Shown: positions 5,912 to 12,625 of the stretch, in pieces
Numbering within the stretch: the first letter of the stretch is position 1
How the letters are laid out: each line of letters starts with the position of its first letter
Assembly (NCBI GenBank): GCA_025360665.1
Contig: JANYBU010000155.1
Coordinates: 1 to 12,625 of the forward strand
Direction of reading: 5' to 3'
Origin: Nitrospira sp.
GTDB taxonomy: Bacteria; Nitrospirota; Nitrospiria; Nitrospirales; Nitrospiraceae
Length of the DNA: 12,625 nucleotides
Translations under genes and position numbers: made by a program
The notes under the pieces: generated by a model
What the model saw: the letters and a program-made list of their open reading frames with translations, nothing else
Database searches by the model: none
What the model was told of the DNA's origin: nothing

Positions 5912-6859
5912 ATGTTGAATGTTGGCCATGAACGATCGACCGTCGTGCTTGGAACGCGCGGTAGTAAGCTGGCGGTGCAGCAGAGTGAGTGGGTACAGGG
6001 ACAGTTGCACGCGCTGGCTCCGCATGTGACGGTGACGTTGCGGAGGATCCAAACATCGGGAGACAAGATTCTTGACGTCCCGCTGGCCCAAATTGGCGGG
6101 AAGGGACTGTTTGTGAAGGAGATCGAGGAAGCGCTGTTGAGCGGCGAGATCGATCTGGCAGTGCATAGTATGAAAGATGTGCCCACGGAGTTGCCCGAGG
6201 GATTGGCCATTCTCTGTATACCGCCCCGCGAGGATCCCCGGGATGCCCTTATTAGTCGTGACGGGCGGTCGTTCATGGACCTTCCTCGTGGCGCCAGGAT
6301 CGGGACCAGCAGCCTTCGCCGCCAATCACAACTCCTCCATGCCAGGCCCGACCTTACGATTGCCATGTTGCGCGGGAACTTGGATACTCGTCTCAAGAAA
6401 TTACGGGACGGACAGTTCGACGCCATCGTGCTTGCCGCGGCCGGGCTCCGGCGATTGGCCTGGGCGCATGAGATTACGGAGTACCTCGCGCCGCAGATTA
6501 GTTTGCCTGCCATCGGCCAGGGGGCGCTGGGCATCGAGGGCCGGCGAGACGATCTCTTTATCCATTCGTTGTTGAGTGGCTTGGATCATGTGCCAAGTAA
6601 GACAGCCGTTCTTGCTGAACGCGCGTTGCTCCATCGGCTCCAAGGAGGCTGTCAGGTTCCGATCGCGGCGCATGCGACATTAGCCGGGACACGGGTCATC
6701 CTGGAAGGATTGGTCGCCAGCGTGGACGGCAAGGAGCTCATTCGCGATTCTGTTGAAGGAACCATTGAGGATCCGGAGTCGATCGGTATTCAACTCGCGG
6801 AACGGCTGCTCGCACGTGGCGGCGATAGAATTCTTCACGCGATCTACGGGACCACATGA
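5912..6859 (+). CDS. hemC: Hydroxymethylbilane synthase (porphobilinogen deaminase)
   Basis: Joins four porphobilinogens into the linear tetrapyrrole hydroxymethylbilane, in the cytoplasm. 315 residues with the family landmarks: LGTRGSKLAVQQSEWV, RIQTSGDKI, GGKGLFVKEIEEALL, DLAVHSMKDVPTELP, GTSSLRRQSQL, MLRGNLDTRL, and LQGGCQVPI with C247, which carries the dipyrromethane cofactor. The start ATG 5912 has AAAGGGAG only two bases upstream, closer than usual, so TTG at 5915 cannot be excluded; the protein is practically unchanged. Its stop overlaps the next start (ATGA, 6856-6859), so it is translationally coupled to cobA-hemD. Confidence 0.97.
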   Translation: MLNVGHERSTVVLGTRGSKLAVQQSEWVQGQLHALAPHVTVTLRRIQTSGDKILDVPLAQIGGKGLFVKEIEEALLSGEIDLAVHSMKDVPTELPEGLAILCIPPREDPRDALISRDGRSFMDLPRGARIGTSSLRRQSQLLHARPDLTIAMLRGNLDTRLKKLRDGQFDAIVLAAAGLRRLAWAHEITEYLAPQISLPAIGQGALGIEGRRDDLFIHSLLSGLDHVPSKTAVLAERALLHRLQGGCQVPIAAHATLAGTRVILEGLVASVDGKELIRDSVEGTIEDPESIGIQLAERLLARGGDRILHAIYGTT

Positions 6860-8421
6860 CGAAACCGAGAAGACCGGGAAAGGTCTATTTGGTCGGAGCG
6901 GGACCAGGCGATCCTGGACTCTTGACGCTGAAAGGGAAGGAGTGCCTGGAGCAGGCCGATGTCGTCCTGTACGATTATCTCGCCAATCCGGTCTTACTGC
7001 AGTATGCTCCGGCCACGGCACAGCGCATCTATGTCGGTCGGCGGGGACGTGGGCAGTATCAAGACCAAGCCGATATCAATCGACTGCTCATCGAACGCGC
7101 CAAGGAGGGGAATGTGGTGGTTCGGCTCAAAGGGGGCGATCCATTTGTCTTCGGACGTGGTGGAGAAGAGGCGGAAGCGGTGGCCGCTGCAGGGGTCGAT
7201 TTCGAGATTGTGCCTGGTGTGACGGCGGCGGTTGCGGTTCCTGCGTATGCGGGCATTCCGGTGACCCATCGAACGTTGGCTTCCACGGTCACGTTTGTGA
7301 CCGGTCATGAAGATCCCACCAAGCCGGCGATCTTGTTAGAATGGCCCAAATTGGCCAGTGCATCAGGGACGCTCGTGTTCATGATGGGCATGAAGAATCT
7401 TCCTTCGATCGTCAGACAGTTACTGTCGGAGGGGCGGTCGTCCGACACGCCGGTCGCGGCGATCCGTTGGGGGACCAGAGCCGATCAACAGACCATCGTG
7501 GGGACATTGGGCGATATTGTCGTGAAGGCGGAAGCCGCACATCTCGAACCGCCGACGGTGATCGTTGTGGGTGAGGTCGTGCGATTGCGAGGGGCGCTCA
7601 ATTGGTTTGAAACCAAGCCGCTCTTTGGGAAACGGATTGTGCTTACCCGTGCACAGGAGCAGGCAAGAGAATTTTCCCAGCTATTGGCGGCCTATGGCGC
7701 GGAGCCGTTTGAAGTCCCGACGATTCAGATCGTGCCTCCGGCCAGTTGGCAGGCGATCGATGACGCGATCACTCGTCTCAGTGGCTATCAGTGGCTGATC
7801 TTTACCAGCGTGAACGGGGTGAGGCCTTTTATGGACCGGCTTCATGCGGCAGGGAAGGACGCGCGAGCGTTAGCGAACCTTCGCCTGTGCGCGATTGGAC
7901 CAAGAACTGCGCAGGAGCTGGGAACCTATGGGGTGACGCCGGATGTCGTTCCAGCCGAGTTTCAAGCAGAGGGAGTGATTGCCGCATTGGCTCATGTGGG
8001 AATCCGTGGGAGCCACGTTTTGATCCCACGCGCCGAAGTCGCTCGCGAGATCTTGCCGGAACAGTTGCGTGAGTTAGGGGCAACTGTCGATGTGATTCCT
8101 GTCTATCGCACGATCGCCCCGGCAGTGGACGTCGCGTCCGTGACGCAACAGTTTCACGATGGCCATGTGGCGGCGGTGACATTCACGAGTTCCTCCACCG
8201 TCCGCAATTTCGTGGAACTCTTTGGAGGGCGGGACGCGGTGAGGCGACTCGTCGCTCGGGTGGTGATTGCCTGCATTGGGCCCATTACGGCATGCACGGC
8301 GGAAGAGTATGGGTTGACGGTCACGGTCATGCCGGCTGAGAATACTGTGCCGGCGCTGGCAGACGCAATCGTGAGGCATTTCAAGGAAGGGGCTCGAGTC
8401 GCCGTTTCTACGCGCAGATAG
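6856..8421 (+). CDS. cobA-hemD: Fused uroporphyrinogen-III C-methyltransferase / uroporphyrinogen-III synthase
   Basis: A 521-residue two-domain enzyme. Residues about 8-250 are a SUMT (CobA type): YLVGAGPGDPGLLTLKG at 11-27, RLKGGDPFVFGRGGEE at 90-105, and VPGVTAAVAVPAYAGIPVTHR at 119-139; it methylates uroporphyrinogen III twice to precorrin-2. Residues about 258-515 are a HemD domain: GKRIVLTRAQEQA, WLIFTSVNGV at 313-322, CAIGPRTAQEL, VTFTSSSTVRNF and a matching C-terminal lobe; it closes and flips ring D of hydroxymethylbilane. One chain thus makes uroporphyrinogen III and diverts part of it to sirohaem, cobalamin or haem d1. Such fusions are known in Firmicutes and others. It overlaps hemC by four bases. 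Confidence 0.95.
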   Translation: MTKPRRPGKVYLVGAGPGDPGLLTLKGKECLEQADVVLYDYLANPVLLQYAPATAQRIYVGRRGRGQYQDQADINRLLIERAKEGNVVVRLKGGDPFVFGRGGEEAEAVAAAGVDFEIVPGVTAAVAVPAYAGIPVTHRTLASTVTFVTGHEDPTKPAILLEWPKLASASGTLVFMMGMKNLPSIVRQLLSEGRSSDTPVAAIRWGTRADQQTIVGTLGDIVVKAEAAHLEPPTVIVVGEVVRLRGALNWFETKPLFGKRIVLTRAQEQAREFSQLLAAYGAEPFEVPTIQIVPPASWQAIDDAITRLSGYQWLIFTSVNGVRPFMDRLHAAGKDARALANLRLCAIGPRTAQELGTYGVTPDVVPAEFQAEGVIAALAHVGIRGSHVLIPRAEVAREILPEQLRELGATVDVIPVYRTIAPAVDVASVTQQFHDGHVAAVTFTSSSTVRNFVELFGGRDAVRRLVARVVIACIGPITACTAEEYGLTVTVMPAENTVPALADAIVRHFKEGARVAVSTRR

Positions 8422-8473
8422 GCCGAAGCAAACGGCAGGGTGATGGACTGAATTAGCCAAGGGAGGACATAAC

Positions 8474-8866
8474 ATGGTTGCAGTCAAGTCGTTCATGGTT
8501 CCGAGGGAGAAGTTTATTACGGTTGAGCGGGATACGGATGCACAGACGGCGGCACGTATCATGCGGGATCGTGGCATCGGTAGCCTGTTCGTGACGAACG
8601 GGAAGGAGATCGTCGGCATCCTCACGGATACCGATATGGTCCGGCGGGTGGTCGCGGCTGGAGCCGACACCCACAAGACGACGGCCGAACAGATTATGTC
8701 GGCCCCGATTTTGACGATCGAGGAGAATAAAACAGTGTTAGATGCCAACGATCTGATGGCCCAAACGCATATCCGACATCTCGGCGTGACTCAGGATGGC
8801 AAATTGGTCGGTATGATTTCCGTGCGCGACCTCGTGGTGTTCTTGACGAATCTCCCGAGGAAGTAA
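8474..8866 (+). CDS. Protein of two CBS domains
   Basis: A 130-residue soluble protein made only of a CBS pair (Bateman module): the first from about residue 3 to 62 (MVPREKFITVERDTDAQTAARIMRDRGIGSLFV, IVGILTDTDMVRRVV), the second from about 73 to 128 (IMSAPILTIEENKTVLDANDLM, IRHLGVTQDGKLVGMISVRDLV). Such modules bind adenine nucleotides or SAM and usually regulate a partner. It has a good ribosome site (GGGAGGACATAAC then ATG) after a 52-base gap, the largest inside the haem operon, and ends 4 bases before hemB. The partner is unknown; a haem enzyme or the neighbouring SAM-using SUMT are possible by position alone. Solitary CBS proteins are common, so the operon placement is the only clue. 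Confidence 0.88.
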   Translation: MVAVKSFMVPREKFITVERDTDAQTAARIMRDRGIGSLFVTNGKEIVGILTDTDMVRRVVAAGADTHKTTAEQIMSAPILTIEENKTVLDANDLMAQTHIRHLGVTQDGKLVGMISVRDLVVFLTNLPRK

Positions 8867-8870
8867 TCCG

Positions 8871-9842
8871 ATGGCCTTCCCAATACAGCGGCTCCGGCGG
8901 CTGCGGCAGCATGAGGCATTTCGTCGCATGGTACGGGAGACGAGCCTTGCCCCGTCCGACTTTATCTATCCGCTGTTCGTCGTCGAAGGGCGAGATCGGC
9001 GGGAGGAGATCGCCTCGATGCCGGGCCAGTTTCGGCTCTCGGTCGATCTCTTGGTGAAAGAGGCAGGTGAGATTACGGCCTTGGGGATTCCCGCCATCAT
9101 CCTCTTTGGGATTCCCGATCGGAAAGATGAGCGGGGGAGTTCGGGGTTTGATCCGAATGGCATCGTGCAGCGAGCAGTCAAAGCGGTGAAGGACCAGGTC
9201 CCGGGGCTGATGGTCGTGACCGATGTCTGCATCGACGAATACACCGATCACGGCCATTGTGGAATCGTCAAGGACGGGCGTATTCTCAACGATGAAACGC
9301 TGGAGTGTCTCCGAGCAATGGCCAGAACCCATGCGCAAGCCGGGGCCGACATGGTGGCGCCGTCCGATATGATGGATGGGCGGGTGGCGGCGATCCGGGC
9401 GGAACTGGATCAGGCGGGTTTCCCGGAGCTGCCGATCATGGCCTATGCCGCCAAATTCGCGTCCTGCTTTTATGCACCGTTTCGGGATGCGGCGTTTTCA
9501 AGCCCTCAATTCGGCGATCGGCAGTCATACCAGATGGATCCCGCCAACCGCCGGGAAGCGCTTCGGGAGATCGCCCTTGATGTCGAAGAAGGGGCCGACA
9601 TCATTATGGTGAAACCGGCACTGCCGTACCTCGATATTATTGCCGCAGCCAGAGCGCAGATGTTGTTGCCGGTGGCGGCCTATCAAGTGAGCGGGGAGTA
9701 CAGTATGATCAAAGCGGCCGCCAACGCCGGCTGGCTCGACGAATCGCGGGCCATGATGGAATCGTTGCTCTCGATTAAGCGGGCCGGCGCCGATCTCATT
9801 CTGACCTACTTTGCCAAAGACGCAGCGCGTCTCCTCCGCTGA
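8871..9842 (+). CDS. hemB: Delta-aminolevulinic acid dehydratase (porphobilinogen synthase)
   Basis: Condenses two 5-aminolevulinate molecules to porphobilinogen. 323 residues. Schiff-base lysines are seen in MAYAAKFASCFYAPFRDA (K195) and IIMVKPALPYLD (K248); YQVSGEYSMI and the RPR-like N-terminus RLRRLRQHEAFRRM are also present. The metal-site segment DVCIDEYTDHGHCG (118-131) is mixed: zinc enzymes have three Cys (CxC...C) and magnesium types have Ala/Asp/Asp, while here C120 and C130 remain but the middle ligand is D122. Both tgc codons and the gac codon are clear in the sequence. GAGGAAG inside the end of the CBS gene serves as ribosome site. It precedes ribF by 5 bases. Confidence 0.97.
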   Translation: MAFPIQRLRRLRQHEAFRRMVRETSLAPSDFIYPLFVVEGRDRREEIASMPGQFRLSVDLLVKEAGEITALGIPAIILFGIPDRKDERGSSGFDPNGIVQRAVKAVKDQVPGLMVVTDVCIDEYTDHGHCGIVKDGRILNDETLECLRAMARTHAQAGADMVAPSDMMDGRVAAIRAELDQAGFPELPIMAYAAKFASCFYAPFRDAAFSSPQFGDRQSYQMDPANRREALREIALDVEEGADIIMVKPALPYLDIIAAARAQMLLPVAAYQVSGEYSMIKAAANAGWLDESRAMMESLLSIKRAGADLILTYFAKDAARLLR

Positions 9843-9847
9843 CGACC

Positions 9848-10792
9848 ATGCTGAAAGTGACGCGTGGGCTGTCCTGCGAGTGTCCACGTGCGTATCCAGT
9901 CGCCACGATCGGTAATTTCGACGGTCACCACCTGGGCCATCGAGCGCTGCTCCAGACGGTGGTTGAGACGGCCCGGAAGGCACAGGGGACGGCGCTCGTG
10001 CTGACCTTCGAACCGCATCCGGTGAAAATCCTCGCGCCCCTCGTCGATCTTCGCTTTCTCACCAGTCCGGAGGAAAAGCTTGCGCACCTCGAAGCCGCGG
10101 GGATCGATGAAGTGGTCTTTCTGAACTTTACTTCCACCTTTGCGGCGATGAGCCCGGATCAATTTGCCGGAGACATCCTGCATCGGTCTCTCACCTTGTC
10201 TGAGCTGTTCGTGGGCAATCATTTTGCGTTTGGGAAGGGCCGGGCCGGACGTATCGATGACCTCGTGCGTCTCGGCGGGCAGTACGGCTTCCGCGTACAT
10301 CCCGTAACTCCCGTGACGATTGAGGGAGACGTGGTGAGTTCAACCAAGATTCGCCAGTTGATTCAGGCAGGGAATGTGGAGCGGGCTGCCACGTTGCTCG
10401 GAAGAATTTATGGGATTCGAGGTACCGTCGTGCAGGGGATGCAACAGGGGCAGGCGATGGGCTGGCCTACGGCCAATCTGCGCATTCCGGCTGATCGCGT
10501 CGTGCCGCCCGATGGAGTCTATGCTGCGCGGGCGGTTCATGGTACGGAGACCTCTGATGCCATCGCCTACATCGGGACCAGGCCGACCTTTGGCGTCGGC
10601 GAGCGACTCATCGAAGTCAACCTCTTGAATCACTCGTGCGATCTCTATGGCCAGGAGATCACCGTGCAGTTTGTGGCGCGCGTCCGTGGCGATCACACCT
10701 TTGCCTCTGCCGATGAGTTGTCGAAGCAAATCGCCCGTGATGTGGAGCAGGCGCGCATCAGCTTGAGGCGTATTCCACAGCAAGTTCGGTAA
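9848..10792 (+). CDS. ribF: Bifunctional riboflavin kinase / FAD synthetase
   Basis: Phosphorylates riboflavin to FMN and adenylates FMN to FAD. 314 residues. The N-terminal adenylyltransferase domain shows IGNFDGHHLGH at 21-31, TFEPHPV at 53-59, GNHFAFGKGRAG and SSTKIRQLI at 164-172. The C-terminal kinase domain shows GWPTANLRIP at 205-214, PPDGVYAARAV, IGTRPTFG and a final helix with FASADELSKQIARDV. It lies 5 bases after hemB, so FAD/FMN formation is tied to the haem genes in one transcript, sensible for a cell rich in redox enzymes. No FMN riboswitch is seen ahead of it. Downstream, a 5-bp GC hairpin (10856-10868) lacks a T run and is not a convincing terminator. Confidence 0.96.
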   Translation: MLKVTRGLSCECPRAYPVATIGNFDGHHLGHRALLQTVVETARKAQGTALVLTFEPHPVKILAPLVDLRFLTSPEEKLAHLEAAGIDEVVFLNFTSTFAAMSPDQFAGDILHRSLTLSELFVGNHFAFGKGRAGRIDDLVRLGGQYGFRVHPVTPVTIEGDVVSSTKIRQLIQAGNVERAATLLGRIYGIRGTVVQGMQQGQAMGWPTANLRIPADRVVPPDGVYAARAVHGTETSDAIAYIGTRPTFGVGERLIEVNLLNHSCDLYGQEITVQFVARVRGDHTFASADELSKQIARDVEQARISLRRIPQQVR

Positions 10793-10833
10793 CCATGGCC
10801 GCTGAGACGCCGATCATGAGGCTATCATCCAGC

Positions 10834-10847
10834 AGGTTGCTGAACAA
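10834..10847. repeat. Lone copy of the repeat terminus, possible decayed element end
   Basis: AGGTTGCTGAACAA matches the end of the nearby element (AGGATGCTGAAAAA on the strand complementary to its right end) at 12 of 14 positions, in the same orientation as its left end, 76 bases upstream. It may be the relic of a second or nested copy. Confidence 0.3.
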
Positions 10848-10909
10848 CTATGTTCGCCCCGGTGGGGCTCGGCGTATGGGATGTGTGCGATGATTGCCGA
10901 TGAGTATAC

Positions 10910-11030
10910 AGGATGCTCAAAACGGCCGTTCAGCGCGGCCACAGCGAGCGAGGAGGCGAGGCGTACCCTTGCGGTACGTCGAGTCTATGAGCGATGCGAG
11001 AGCAAAGCTGGCGGACTTTTTCAGCATCCT
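10910..11030. repeat. MITE/REP-like palindromic element, 121 bp
   Basis: The left end AGGATGCTCAAAACGGCC continues to CAGC (10910-10934). It pairs imperfectly with the right end from GCTGGCGGAC to TTCAGCATCCT (11007-11030), giving terminal inverted repeats of about 24 bases in which the outer 8 bp match exactly. Inside are a small hairpin CGTACC / GGTACG (10962-10978) and GCGAGCGAGGAGGCGAG-type sequence. No coding capacity of its own is recognised, and no clear target duplication is visible. It resembles intergenic repeats I recall from Nitrospira genomes; that is memory, not a search. It fills the space between ribF and the tilS core and is open in the tilS frame. Confidence 0.72.
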
Positions 11031-11054
11031 ACCAGGTCCGCCACACGACCGGCC

Positions 11055-12482
11055 TTGTTGACCCATCTTGTTCGGACGGTGCGTCAGCAACGGCTGTTCC
11101 TTCCTGGTCAGCACCTGCTTGTGGCGGTCTCGGGCGGGCCCGACTCGATCGCGTTGTTGTCTCTCCTCCATCGCCTGGCTCGGTCTTGGCGGCTCACGCT
11201 GACGGTCGTCCATTGTAATTATGGGCTGCGAGGGGCGGAGTCTGACGGTGACGAATCGTTTGTTAATGCGTTTTGTCGAGAGCGACAGCTGTCTCTTGTC
11301 ATCCATCGACCCACGCTGATCAAGCGACGACAGCGCTCATCGCTTCAAGCTGCGGCGCGCGATGCGCGCTATGACTTCATGAAGCGATTGGCTCACGAGG
11401 TAGGGGCTGACTGCATTGCGGTCGGTCATACCGCGAACGATCAGGCGGAAACCCTGCTCATGTGGATGTTGCGGGGAGCGGGTATGACCGGGTTAGCCGG
11501 GATGCCATACACCCGTGAAGACAGGATTATTCGTCCTCTTCTCGCCGCCACCCGCGAGGAGGTGGTGGCATACTTGGATGATGAAGGGCTGATCTATCGT
11601 CGTGATTCGAGCAATGAGAAGCCGCTCTATCATCGCAATCGGATCAGGAAGGAACTCCTTCCTGTCATCACGCGGTTGGCGCCAGCTGCCGTCCGGGTGT
11701 TGCAGCGGCAGGCGGAATTGCTGCGCGAGGACGAACACTTCTTGGAAGGGGTGACTGATGATCTGGTGCATGCACTGGTCAGCCATGATTCCAGAGGCGT
11801 GCAACGAGTCGATCGCCAGGCCTTTACCGAGTTGCCGGTTGCGCTTCAGCGGCGGTTCGTTCGGACGGTTCTGCGGACTTACGATGAAGAGGGCCGCGCC
11901 AGCAGCCTTTGTGCGGTGGAGTCAGTTCGGCGACTTTTCCTCAAGGGAAGAAGCGGGGGCCGGCTGTCTTTGAAGCAGGCCATCGTGACTCTGGATCAGG
12001 GGTCGGTGCGATTTAGCCCAGGTGCAGGAGGAGATCACAGCCATCAGATTGATTCAGAGCAAGGGAAGGAGGAGGCCCTGCTGCTTCCGGTGCCTTCAAT
12101 AGTCTATTGGTCTGGAACGAATCAGGAAATTCATGTACAACTCATGACGCGTCGTGCCGCCGAGGAGAGGGGCAGGGCTCCGTCCCAAGGACTGGCATGG
12201 TTCGATGCCGACCGGTTTTCGGAGCCCTTGTTAGTTCGGGCTTGGCAAGCCGGCGATCGATTCTCTCCCTATGGAATGAAGGGGAAGAGCAAGAAACTAC
12301 AAGACTTCTTTACCGATAGGAAGGTGGCTCGCCACGCACGGGGGAAGGTCCCATTATTGGTGGCGCCAGAGGGAATTCTCTGGGTGGTGGGAGTGCAGCA
12401 GGATGAGCGCTTCGTCGTTCGTGGAGGGACGACACGCTGTTTGCTTGTCTCAGTGAGCAACCGGGCGTCCGAGAAGGAGTAA
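11055..12482 (+). CDS. tilS: tRNA(Ile)-lysidine synthase
   Basis: Attaches lysine to C34 of tRNA-Ile(CAU) so that it reads AUA; essential in most bacteria. From the TTG at 11055 the protein is 475 residues, close to B. subtilis TilS. Seen: PP-loop AVSGGPDS (24-31), VHCNYGLRG (52-60), GHTANDQAET (124-133), RGAGMTGLAGM, IIRPLLAATREEV, RRDSSNEKPLYHRNRIRKELLP, and C-terminal LLVRAWQAGDRFSPYGMKGKSKKLQDFFTDRKV. The start is uncertain: in-frame options are ATG 10881 and ATG 10890 (both upstream of the repeat, adding about 55-58 repeat-derived residues), TTG 11055, TTG 11058 and GTG 11079. None has a good ribosome site; 11055 gives the usual N-terminal length before the PP-loop. Followed 6 bases later by hpt. 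Confidence 0.93.
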   Translation: MLTHLVRTVRQQRLFLPGQHLLVAVSGGPDSIALLSLLHRLARSWRLTLTVVHCNYGLRGAESDGDESFVNAFCRERQLSLVIHRPTLIKRRQRSSLQAAARDARYDFMKRLAHEVGADCIAVGHTANDQAETLLMWMLRGAGMTGLAGMPYTREDRIIRPLLAATREEVVAYLDDEGLIYRRDSSNEKPLYHRNRIRKELLPVITRLAPAAVRVLQRQAELLREDEHFLEGVTDDLVHALVSHDSRGVQRVDRQAFTELPVALQRRFVRTVLRTYDEEGRASSLCAVESVRRLFLKGRSGGRLSLKQAIVTLDQGSVRFSPGAGGDHSHQIDSEQGKEEALLLPVPSIVYWSGTNQEIHVQLMTRRAAEERGRAPSQGLAWFDADRFSEPLLVRAWQAGDRFSPYGMKGKSKKLQDFFTDRKVARHARGKVPLLVAPEGILWVVGVQQDERFVVRGGTTRCLLVSVSNRASEKE

Positions 12483-12488
12483 GAGAGT

Positions 12489-12625
12489 ATGGAGCGGATC
12501 TTCGGTCGGCCGATCGTGACGCAGGAAGAAATGCGTACTCGGATTCGTGAGCTGGGCAAACAGATCACGACCGATTATACAGGGAAGGATTTCGTCTTGG
12601 TGGGGGTGTTGAAGGGGGCCTATGC
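12489..12625 (+). CDS. hpt: Hypoxanthine phosphoribosyltransferase, 3' end beyond window
   Basis: The 45 visible residues begin MERIFGRPIVTQEEM and reach FVLVGVLKGAYA, the first strand and loop (LKGA) of a purine phosphoribosyltransferase of the HPRT type, which salvages hypoxanthine/guanine with PRPP. The start ATG 12489 has AAGGAG at 12474-12479, nine bases upstream, inside the tilS end. The order tilS-hpt, usually followed by ftsH, is widespread in bacteria and supports the call. The catalytic and PRPP-binding motifs lie outside the window. Confidence 0.88.
   Translation, partial: MERIFGRPIVTQEEMRTRIRELGKQITTDYTGKDFVLVGVLKGAY

Noticed and set aside
5606..6325. 239-codon minus-strand frame across the zinc-ribbon gene and hemC
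   Set aside because: Shadow of GC-rich coding sequence; hemC on the plus strand is certain and this product has no recognisable motifs.
8074..8748. 224-codon minus-strand frame over the hemD domain and CBS gene
   Set aside because: Antisense to two clear genes, arginine/serine-rich composition typical of shadow frames.
9843..9847. FMN riboswitch before ribF
   Set aside because: Only 5 bases separate hemB and ribF; no room and no RFN-type sequence.
10856..10868. GCCCC-GGT-GGGGC hairpin after ribF as terminator
   Set aside because: Short stem and no following T tract; at best a weak pause.
10910..11030. CRISPR repeat or full insertion sequence
   Set aside because: A single inverted-repeat unit without spacers, tandem copies or a transposase frame.

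Overview
The window reads as chromosomal DNA of a GC-rich Gram-negative bacterium, most likely Nitrospira or a close relative (Nitrospirota). That guess rests on the haem-gene order, the style of the small proteins and a repeat beside tilS that looks like Nitrospira intergenic repeats I remember. It was not checked by any search. Almost every base is explained by genes, one tRNA, promoters, a terminator and a short repeat. There is no phage, CRISPR array or complete insertion sequence.

Left part (1-3252), mostly small independent units. Two minus-strand genes come first: a 3'-truncated bifunctional-nuclease (DUF151) gene and a YggX-like iron-trafficking protein that carries two extra CxxC pairs. 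A tRNA-Leu(CAA) with encoded CCA follows on the plus strand. Next is a monocistronic exported protein of unknown function with a near-consensus promoter and a strong intrinsic terminator. A TusA-like sulfurtransferase then converges on, and overlaps by 26 bp, an RsmI-type 16S rRNA methyltransferase on the minus strand.

Right part (3286-12625), one long plus-strand gene train. A near-consensus promoter (TTGACT-18-TATAAT) lies in the rsmI/ccsA divergent gap. It is followed by ccsA/hemX-like, hemA, a zinc-ribbon membrane protein, hemC, a cobA-hemD fusion, a two-CBS-domain protein, hemB and ribF, with gaps from -4 to 52 bp. This set contains every step from glutamyl-tRNA to uroporphyrinogen III except hemL, plus the SUMT branch to precorrin-2 (sirohaem, cobalamin, haem d1). 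The membrane protein at its head belongs to the cytochrome-c haem-delivery/HemX family. ribF adds FMN/FAD. The operon therefore looks like a supply line for redox cofactors.

After ribF there is a 121-bp element with roughly 24-bp imperfect inverted ends, a MITE/REP-like repeat. The tilS reading frame stays open right through it, so the true tilS start is uncertain. hpt, cut by the window end, follows tilS in the common tilS-hpt order.

The best candidates for new biology are modest: the YggX variant with a probable metal-binding knuckle, the mixed Cys/Asp metal site in HemB, two uncharacterised small proteins (zinc-ribbon/TM and CBS) embedded in the haem operon, and the repeat abutting tilS. 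I see no clearly new multi-gene system.
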